DNA of 64,000 bases from Azorinus chamasolen (lineage: Eukaryota > Mollusca > Bivalvia > Cardiida > Solecurtidae), in the NCBI GenBank assembly GCA_963576725.1, contig OY755240.1:11639878-11703877 (forward strand). Reading direction: 5' to 3'. A model generated the notes under the pieces. The model saw only the letters and a list, made by a program, of their open reading frames with translations. It searched no databases and was not told the origin of the DNA. The first letter of the stretch is position 1. The number at the start of each line of letters is the position of its first letter. Positions 56,755 through 64,000 of the stretch are shown here, piece by piece. Position numbers and translations under genes: made by a program.

Positions 56755-56820
56755 GATCCAGAACAGACGCATCGCAAATCAACCTCTCGTCAGGGTCCAT
56801 ATTGTTTGATATTGTGATTA
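56755..56820. repeat. Family-C hairpin, diverged
   Basis: GTTTGGATCCAGAACAGACG and CTCGTCAGGGTCCATATTGT. Confidence 0.55.
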
Positions 56821-56924
56821 TGTGTTTTGATACATAAACGATAAATATTCAAATCATAGGTGAAACTGACGACAATACGTAACAGGGACAGAGTTATACC
56901 TCTACTCCGTAAATACGTATTTAA

Positions 56925-57005
56925 CGATTTTGCAAACAGAGTAGACCCAGATCAGACGGCTCCTGTAGGAGCCGTCTGATCAGGGTCTGCTCTGTTTGCT
57001 TAAAT
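56925..57005. repeat. Family-A hairpin, best-preserved copy
   Basis: GCAAACAGAGTAGACCCAGA, TCAGACGGCTCCTGTAGG, then GAGCCGTCTGATCAGGGTC and TGCTCTGTTTGC. It is perfect apart from the two fixed arm differences described in the findings. Confidence 0.85.
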
Positions 57006-57546
57006 AATCATGTGATTCTTATGTATTGGGCTTGGCAAACATTTCCTGTGATATATGTCATTATGCAAATAATCTAATCAATATTCATGATGTCATTATC
57101 TCTTACACGGTTGTACACGGGATAAGAGCTAAGAGGAGCGTGGGAGATTAGTTTGGAGGACGAACTGGTTTATGTGTACCTTCATATATTAATGAACTCA
57201 TCCAAATAGGCATTTTGAATTGATATAACTTTAATTGTAGGACTGTCTTTGCCAATGTGGCCTTTCGAAACTACTTTGATAAACAAACACACAATGCAGA
57301 CCCTGATCAGAGGTATTTTGTAGCCGTCTAATCTGGGTTCACACTGTTTGTCTATGTCTGTTCCTAGGGACGCAATGCACACATTATGTACATAACATTC
57401 AAATGTGTACTGTATGCAAATATATAAAGATTTACTTAGATTTATGTGATCATAAATCACATAAAAAATGTAGAAAAGTTAAAAGCACAGATTATCAGTG
57501 TATGAACTAAGTATTTACACTCTAAATCGATCATTGATATGTATCC

Positions 57547-58015
57547 AGAGTTACAGATGAAACTGCGTACTAAAAAACTAAAATCGTCATTTCTCCACCA
57601 AACCCTATACTGTGACCACTCTTTAGAACCGTATCTTCGAGACGATTTTCAAGAGTGGTCACAATATAGGGTTTGGTGGAGATAAAAGGATTTTGTTGAA
57701 AATGTTTAAATTTACGCATCTTATTTGGACCTCTGTATATCTACCGTATTCTACCCAATAAGCGCCCATTATAATAAACTAGAGTTACCGATAAAGGTGC
57801 GTACCTAAACAATACTAAAATCGTCATTTATCCACCAAACCCTAAACTGTGACCACTCGTTAGAATCGTCTCTTCGAGGCGATTCTAAAGAGTGGTCACA
57901 TTATAGGGTTTGGTCAAGAGAAAAAGGAGTTATTGTTGGAAATGTTTAAATTTACGCATCTTATTTGAACCTCTGTATATATACAGGATTCTCCCTACTA
58001 CACGCCCCACTATAA
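57547..58015. repeat. 234-bp tandem duplication, each unit with a long hairpin
   Basis: AGAGTTAC begins the units at 57547 and 57781. The palindromes 57594-57680 and 57834-57914 have ACCAAACCCTA, GTGACCACTC and GATTCTAAAGAGTGGTCACA-type arms around a TCTTCGAG centre. Each unit ends with a GTATTCTACCCAATAAGCGC-like phrase. Confidence 0.85.
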
Positions 58016-58342
58016 TAAACGTCCTCTAACGGATAAATTTACGATAAATAAAACAACTTAATCCTTATACAGCTATCATTATTTATCATGCAACGTCACG
58101 AAATACAGTCACTTCCTACTAGCATAATATTTTCCACGTCGACGCTGTATTTTGTGAGGTATAGTGCATGTGTACTGACCCCACTGGAATGCAAGTTTTG
58201 TTCAGCCAATAGGAGGAAAACAGAAGGAGGAAAAAGGCATTATTAAACATAAACATCAAATTAACATATTTGCTCACCTTTGTCTCAACTATTTGTCCAT
58301 ATAAAAGGATTAAATCAAGTTTGTTTATGTTGTAAAAGTCGA

Positions 58343-58371
58343 TGACGTCACTGCATGCCAACATGACGTCA
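58343..58371. promoter_or_regulatory. Pair of consensus CRE sites
   Basis: Two exact TGACGTCA palindromes at 58343-58350 and 58364-58371, 21 bp apart. A TATA-like ATATAAAAGG lies at 58299-58308. No gene start is visible nearby, so function is unproven. Confidence 0.3.
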
Positions 58372-58471
58372 CGTAATACGTACTTGCATGTATTTTCATT
58401 CAGGGGCGAAACCGCTTTAGCAATCTTTCTTTTTATTCATTTTCTCCTTTTTTCTTGGAGTTGCATGATAA

Positions 58472-58619
58472 AAGAATTACTATGCTAGTAGTTTGGAAGT
58501 TCAGCTGTATTTTGGCTCGTCAGAAAAGTAGTTAAATGCTCGCCAAGGCTCGCATTTAACAACTTTTCTAACTCACCAAAATACAGCTGAACTTCCAAAC
58601 TACTAGCATAGTAATTCTT
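58472..58619. repeat. 148-bp near-perfect palindrome
   Basis: Arms AAGAATTACTATGCTAGTAG, TTTGGAAGTTCAGCTG and TATTTTGG with their inverse. Core GAAAAGTAGTTAAATGCTCG, CCAAGGCTCGCATTTAACAA. The core resembles that at 62357-62483 although the arms do not. Confidence 0.9.
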
Positions 58620-58654
58620 ATATAAATGAATATTGATTTTTCAAAATACAGTTG

Positions 58655-58745
58655 GTGGCTTAATGTAGACTGAAACCAACGCTGAATGCTCCCTGGGAGC
58701 TATATGTGTTGATTTCATTCTGCATTAAGCATCAACCTGTGTACT
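58655..58745. repeat. P-type palindrome core, diverged
   Basis: GTGGCTTAATGTAGACTGAA, AATGCTCCCTGGGAGC, TTCTGCATTAAGCATCAACC. CAGTTGGTGG at the left may be a worn terminal repeat. Confidence 0.5.
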
Positions 58746-58979
58746 AAATGCAAGAAACACCTATTAAAAATTGCAACGCCCCTGCTCATTACGATAATTC
58801 TTGGTTTTCAGGTGCTCATGTTTGAGACTATCCATGGTTGGATAATATGATTATGTTGCCAATCACTGTTCCTCAGAACACGCAATCCCTATTAATAATA
58901 TGTAACCCTTTCGGCGCCAAATTTCTAATTGTCGTCTGCAATCGATTTTGGTAAACTCATATGGTAAAATAAAGAAATG

Positions 58980-61090
58980 TACGGTGGCACTGAGGTGACA
59001 TATGCAAGATTTTTTTTCAAGTTTGTTTTCCCGAGAAATTTTTTTTTGTTATCTCGAGAATACGAAAAAAAGTTCGTTTTTACGAGATAAATTTTTTTAT
59101 TATCTCGAGAAAACGAAACAAAGTTCGTTTTCCTGAAATATTTTTTTTTATTATCTCAAGAAAACGAAGTAGTTCGTTTTGACGAGATAAAAAAAATTAT
59201 TATCTCGAGAAAACGAAAAAAGTTCGTTTTCATGAGATAATTTTTTTTATTATCTCAAGAAAACGAAGTAGTTCGTTTTAACGAGATAAAAAAAATTATT
59301 ATCTCGAGAAAACGAAAAAGTTCGTTTTCCTGAGATAATTTTTTAAGTCGTGCGCACGACTTAATAAGCCAATCAGAACCCTCCGTCAGAGTCAATTGTT
59401 CATCTATGGGGTTTCTCGTTTCCCGCTTAGCGAGGCCCGATAGATTTGCAAACACTTTTGACCTAGATCAGACAACAAGTAACAAGCGTCTGATCAGGAT
59501 CTAAGCTGTTTGATACTCGGGAAATATAATTTTCCCAAAGTAAGCGAATCAGAAGAAGTTACGAATTTATGTGGAAGTGAATTATTTTTGCTGCGTGATA
59601 AGAGTTATCCCTTTCCTCGATATATACGCATTTTATCACCACCTTTGCAAACAAAGAAGACCCGCATCAGACAGTTCCTATAGGAGCTACCAGATCAGGG
59701 TCTATTATGTTTCCTTAGAAAATGTCATAAATCAAGATTTTAACTTTCTACGCCAGAGTAGACCCTGAACAGATAGCTCCTGGAGGATTTGTCTAACCAG
59801 GGTCTTCTATGTTTGCTTAGAACATATACTAAAATATAGAATATAGGCTAGATCTACTTCCTCAAAAATCTTATCAGTTTGCTCCTAAATAAATATTTAT
59901 TATATCGGTATATTGTATATTCATAGTGATGGAGCCTTTCACGAATAGCCATGTAGGAGTGCATGGGTTAATATGAAGAATCGCAGTTGTGAAATCCGGG
60001 AAGATGTATTCGACATATGGAAACGGATGGACGCTATCCATAAACAATTCAACCCTTTCCTTCATAGTTTCTATTAAAACTTAATTTTAGGTAGATCTAG
60101 TTACAATGTATATAGATTTACATGCATTCAAAAGGGTAGAAACTCTCTTGAATATTTATGGAGGAAATGGTTAGCGTATCAACGCGACTAACATTTGCGT
60201 CTATTGAAAATTGTATAGGCCTACATGTACTTTGGTCTCATATCTAACCAATCTGATTCACTGCTTTTTGTATAATAAACCAATTACAAATTCTGAAGGG
60301 TGGTGATCCCCCGAAAGCAAAAATTGCAACACAAAAAGAGAAAATTGCAGACTCGGTTTTATTGAGTCTGTTCATGAGCAGTAATTGAAAGTGCAACACT
60401 GCTCACGTCCCCTAACACGCCTTATTTAGAACTACTCAACGTCATACTACTACTACTACGCGTCATAGTGATGTTTGATACGTCACGGTAACGTTATACG
60501 TAATTATGACGTCATATAAGTTCATCCCTTGTCTCGGCCATGTTCTCATAGGCCTCAAATACTTGCGAAAACTGTTGACTCTGATGGAGGGTTCTGATTG
60601 GTTTATTAAGTCGTGCGCACGACTTAAAAAATTATCTCAGGAAAACGAACTTTGTTTCGTTTTCTCGAGATAATAAAAATAATTATCTCGTAAAAACGAA
60701 CTCCTTCGTTTTCTTGAGATAATAAAAAAAATTATCTCATGAAAACGAACTTTTTTCGTTTTCTCGAGATAATAAAAAAAATTATCTCGTAAAAACGAAC
60801 TATTTCGTTTTCTCGAGATAATAAAAAAAATTATCTCGTAAAAACGAACTCCTTCGTTTTCTTGAGATAATAAAAAAAATTATCTCATGAAAACGAACTT
60901 TTTTCGTTTTCTCGAGATAATAAAAAAAATTATCTCGTCAAAACGAACTACTTCGTTTTCTTGAGATAATAAAAAATATTATCTCAGGAAAACGAACTTT
61001 GTTTCGTTTTCTCGAGATAATAAAAAAAATTATCTCGGGAAAACAAACTTGAAAAAAAAATCTTGCATATGTCACCTCAGTGCCACCGTA
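58980..61090. mobile_element. 2.1-kb foldback element with tandem-repeat arms and 6-bp duplication
   Basis: TACGGTGGCACTGAGGTGAC at 58980 is matched by the exact inverse ending at 61090, and GAAATG flanks both sides (58974-58979, 61091-61096). The left arm is about 420 bp and the right about 517 bp. Both consist of about 50-bp palindromic units (TTATCTCGAGAAAACGAA and inverse), ending inward with the perfect palindrome TTAAGTCGTGCGCACGACTTAA's core GTCGTGCGCACGAC and CCAATCAGAACCCTCC. The 1.2-kb loop has worn MITE hairpins and no coding region. Foldback and Galileo elements have this form, but make 9- and 7-bp duplications. Confidence 0.8.
59452..59815. repeat. Three worn A/C-type hairpins in the foldback loop
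   Basis: 59455-59515 (GACCTAGATCAGACAACAAG, GCGTCTGATCAGGATCTAAG), 59645-59712 (CAAACAAAGAAGACCCGC, GATCAGGGTCTATTATG) and 59752-59815 (CAGAGTAGACCCTGAACAG, CCAGGGTCTTCTATG). Confidence 0.55.
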
Positions 61091-61310
61091 GAAATGAGAT
61101 AAATAAATGCAAATTTCAAAGAAATAAAGCACAGATATGGAAAAAGAGACTGAGACCAAAAATGCAGTCCCTGATCAGACGCCGCCTTGAAAAGGCGGCG
61201 TCTGATCTGGGACTGCACTATTTGTCGTGGTGCATTTTTGCGACTTCGGCGGTAAAAGGGTTAACATTCAACACCATTCTGGCGAATTGTGCATAACATT
61301 TGCATCCAGT

Positions 61311-61370
61311 TTGAGTCTAGATGAGACACTAAGTAAATAATCGTCTAATCAGGATCCAAACTATTTGTCA
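61311..61370. repeat. Family-C hairpin, diverged
   Basis: TTTGAGTCTAGATGAGACAC and GTCTAATCAGGATCCAAACT around AAGTAAATAA. Confidence 0.5.
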
Positions 61371-61427
61371 CTCTGACACTGTTTCTTAATAAAAATGGAA
61401 GAATACGAGATTGAACCGACGATAATA

Positions 61428-61682
61428 TAATACAGATGACAATATATACCTAGTATATATAGACGTCAATATATACAGACGACAAAATATATACAATATA
61501 TACAGACAATAATGTAAACCGATAACAATATATACACAATATATACAGATGACAATATATACGCAAGACGACAATGCATACTCAATATATACAGGCGGCA
61601 ATATATACAGACGATAATATATACACACTACATGTATATACAGGCACCAATATAGACGGCAATATATACAAACGACAAATTC
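61428..61682 (+). repeat. AT-rich minisatellite of CAATATATACAGACGA type
   Basis: About fifteen irregular units built from CAATATATACA plus GACGA or variants. Unit length varies from 15 to 30 bp. Confidence 0.75.
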
Positions 61683-61897
61683 GCAGAGTGCAGTAGGTTA
61701 ATAGCGACCACTGAAACAAAGATATCCTTATAAGATGTTTGCATAATGCACGACAAAAGGATTGCAGTAAGCTCCTGTAACTTTCCTCCTGCATCAAGCT
61801 GCCATGTGCCTTAAACTTTCACCTCATACAAGCGCTTTTCCACGCCTTTGCAAACAGAGAAAAGCCACAACAGGAGCTGCTCTGTCTGTTTATGATA

Positions 61898-62215
61898 CAC
61901 TTGAACTTCGATATCTCGAACTCGGATAACTCGACTTTGGGATAACTCGAACAAAACGGTATGTCCTTCCAAAACTTACAATACAAAACTGCTCAAAATT
62001 GTATTGCTACAGCTATCTAGAAACACATGTGACAGCTTAATACATGTCTAAAGTAATGCTGAAAGCTCATACAGGAGCTTTCAGCATTACTTTAGACCTG
62101 TATAAAGCTGTGATCGCACGAAATTATTTAGATAATAAATCGGCTGACTCGAACTTCTGTTATCTCGAACAAATTTGTATGGTCTCTTGAAGTTCGAGAT
62201 ATCGAAGTTCAACTG
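61898..62215. mobile_element. Pogo/Tigger-like MITE with CAGTTGAACTTCG ends (family P4)
   Basis: Left CACTTGAACTTCGATATCTC, right GAGATATCGAAGTTCAACTG, with TA on both sides (61896-61897, 62216-62217). The subterminal CGAACTCGGATAACTCGA is also mirrored. The middle carries the P-type core GACAGCTTAATACATGTC, AAAGTAATGCTGAAAGCTC and inverse, which also occurs in MITEs with different ends. Confidence 0.85.
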
Positions 62216-62356
62216 TATATAGATTTGGTTCTTCAGTTTCTTCCAATACCAAAAAGGTCTTAATCCATATGCCATTATAACAATTCATCTGATAAACAAT
62301 CATGATGCCGTTATCTGTCTGTAGTATGAATACTCAACAGATATAGAGGATCTGTT

Positions 62357-62630
62357 GCGAGTTGTCTTTTAAGATCACATGTTCCTAAACGAGCCTTAGA
62401 AAAATGTCATTAAGCGAGCCTTGGCGAGCTTAATAACATTTTCTTGGTGAGTTTAGGAACATGTGATCTTAAAAGACAACGAGCATCAGATTCTTTTTCT
62501 CACATATCAAAAAAGTGTATTCTAAAGTGATCTTACACGTGAGTTTAGGAACATGTGATCTTAAAAGACAACGAGCATCAGATTCTTTTTCTCACATATC
62601 AAAAAAGTGTATTCTAAAGTGATCTTACAC
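62357..62630. repeat. Palindrome whose right arm is duplicated in tandem
   Basis: Palindrome 62357-62483: GTTGTCTTTTAAGATCACAT, GTTCCTAAAC and inverse around TTAAGCGAGCCTTGGCGAGC. The 92 bp 62447-62538 are repeated exactly or nearly so at 62539-62630. Confidence 0.85.
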
Positions 62631-62789
62631 GTGTTACAGATAAGGAAATCTTAACCTGTTGTTCTAACTCGGAGATAAGGGAAGGTATGTGAGAAAAAAG
62701 AGTTCCCTCATGTTATGTAAGAAATAATGTCGTAATAATGATCGTAAATATGTCTTAGCTGAAATTATGTTATGATGAATGCATACAGT

Positions 62790-62860
62790 ATATTTAGAGG
62801 GCTTGGTGCAAAACTATTCTAACTCCCTCACTTTGATAGTTTTGCACCAAACCCTCGATT
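62790..62860. repeat. Hairpin GGTGCAAAACTATTC type
   Basis: GAGGGCTTGGTGCAAAACTA and TAGTTTTGCACCAAACCCTC around ACTCCCTC. Confidence 0.75.
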
Positions 62861-62902
62861 TTGGCTCTGGTAGAATGTAGAATGAGACCTATATAAGTTC
62901 AT

Positions 62903-63012
62903 AGGCAAACCAAATATACCCTGCTCAGACGGCCCCTATAAGAGCCATCTGACCTGGATCTACCCTGTTTGCAAAGACGTGAAAAGGCGCTTGTATGAAG
63001 GAAAGGATTTAG
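62903..63012. mobile_element. Family-A MITE right part
   Basis: Hairpin CCTGCTCAGACGGCCCCTAT / GAGCCATCTGACCTGGATC, then GCAAAGACGTGAAAAGGCGC and GAAGGAAAGGATTTA. Confidence 0.6.
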
Positions 63013-63014
63013 GA

Positions 63015-63254
63015 TTAACCCTTTCCCTCATATAAACGTGTTTTCACGCATTTGCAAACAGAGTAGACCAGACCATAGAGGAGCCGTCTGAACAGGGTCT
63101 GCTCTGTTTGCTAATAGAATTTGATAGATCTGTGTCTTTACTTTCTAAAATATCTACAATGCTCCATCCTCCAGATTTCTTTATACCTATTATGTTAATG
63201 AATATTCAGTAGGTATTAAAATTTGGCCTAAGCACAGAACAGAGAAAGGGTTAA
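63015..63254. mobile_element. TTAA-type MITE (family A), full length
   Basis: TTAACCCTTTCCCTCATATA to CAGAGAAAGGGTTAA. The hairpin 63056-63114 has CAAACAGAGTAGACCAGAC and GAACAGGGTCTGCTCTGTTT, with part of the left arm lost. The distal block has ATGAATATTCAGTAGGTATT. Confidence 0.8.
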
Positions 63255-63484
63255 GAAATACACTTGTTTGAATAGTGTGGATGCTTAAAGAGAGCTTTTA
63301 CTATATATAAATTATATACCCGTAGTATGTAAATAATCCTACAGGAAAAAATCAGTCCATGTAATTTAAAGCGACGAAACACACGTTTTGAAGGAAAATA
63401 TCAAATTGTTAAAATCAAAATCATCCGGGTCTGTATTTTGGGTTGTTTCCTCACAGTCTCTGTACTACTGTTATATCGTGTTTT

Positions 63485-64000
63485 AGCTCACCTGAGCAAA
63501 GCTCAGGGTGAGCTTTTGGGATACTTGAATGTCCGTCGTCCGTCGTGCGTCGTGCGTCGTCCGTCGTCAACAATTTGCTTGTGTACACTCTAGTGGTCAC
63601 AATTGTAGTCCAATCTTCATGAAACTTGGTCAGGACGAATGTCTTCATAAAATCTCGGACGAGTTCGAAAGTGGGTCAGGTTGGGTTAAAAACTAGGTCA
63701 CTAGGTCAAATAGTGGGAAAACCTTGTGAACCCTCTACAGGTCACATTTTTAGCCCAATTTTCATGAAACTTGGTCAGAATGATTGTCTTGATAAAATCT
63801 TGGAGGAGTTTGAAAGATGGGTTATGTGGGGTAAAAAACTAGGTCACTAGGTCAAACAGTAGAAAAGCCTTGTGAACACTCTAGTGGTCACAATTTTAGT
63901 CCAATCTTCATGAAACTTGGTCAGAATGAATGTCTTGATAAAATCTTGGACGAGTTCGAAAGTGGGTCAAGTGGAGTCACTAGGTCAAACAGTAGAAAAA
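63485..64000 (+). mobile_element. Pearl/HINE-like element, cut by window end
   Basis: Starts TTAGCTCACCTGAGCAAAGC with a GAGCAAAGCTC stem-loop, then GTCCGTCGTCCGTCGTGCG, then three units of about 145 bp with CACTCTAGTGGTCACAATT, CCAATCTTCATGAAACTTGG and ACTAGGTCACTAGGTCAAA. The element continues beyond the window. Confidence 0.65.

Larger units (their letters stand above)
58902..61264. mobile_element. TTAA-type MITE (family E) split by a foldback element
   Basis: Left end GTAACCCTTTCGGCGCC, right end GGCGGTAAAAGGGTTAA. The hairpin at 61166-61222 has GTCCCTGATCAGACGCCGCC and GGCGGCGTCTGATCTGGGAC. The two parts of the MITE are colinear with the partial copy at 42780-42969. Confidence 0.8.

Overview
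This is repeat-dense, AT-rich, non-coding DNA from a metazoan nuclear genome. A bivalve mollusc is the best guess. The reasons are: pearl/HINE-like elements with about 160-bp tandem cores and Ccgt-rich heads, LINE proteins of a type familiar from bivalves, and very many palindromic MITEs. The species call is inference only. No intact host protein-coding gene was found. The only host-like coding signals are a lone 77-bp zinc-finger exon at 22057-22133 and a decayed copy of a multicopy invertebrate protein family at 15420-18070 (minus).

Layout. 1-1850: left end of a long-arm element with a decayed R/S-rich ORF1-like region. 2100-10610: a degenerate minus-strand LINE (ORF1, endonuclease, reverse transcriptase). 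It is broken by a pearl-like element at about 4103-5217 and by a 2.9-kb element with 48-bp terminal inverted repeats and 6-bp target duplications (6040-8960). 11-30 kb: MITEs, tandem arrays, pearl/HINE-like elements and a tRNA-derived SINE. 30256-32036 and 44591-48508: two elements with CACTGT(G) termini and 5-bp flanking repeats, a Transib-like structure. 35070-37900: a 2.8-kb satellite of 21-bp units. 40858-41660: a TCTG/TC microsatellite. 48734-54478: a 5.7-kb element with inverted arms of tandem 355-bp units around the same ORF1-like region seen at 640-1850. 55228-55760: a 33-bp satellite. 58902-61264: a TTAA MITE carrying a foldback element with 0.4-0.5-kb arms. 61-64 kb: more MITEs and a pearl-like element cut by the window end.

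The common theme is palindromes. At least five MITE families with TTAA ends (piggyBac-like) and two with TA ends (pogo/Tigger-like) carry a central hairpin. The hairpin cores are related across families with different ends. Most share a fixed A-versus-T difference between their two arms. Several tandem arrays in the window look as if they grew out of these hairpins. Nested insertions give a relative chronology, and in one case an empty paralogous site in the same window supports the target duplication.
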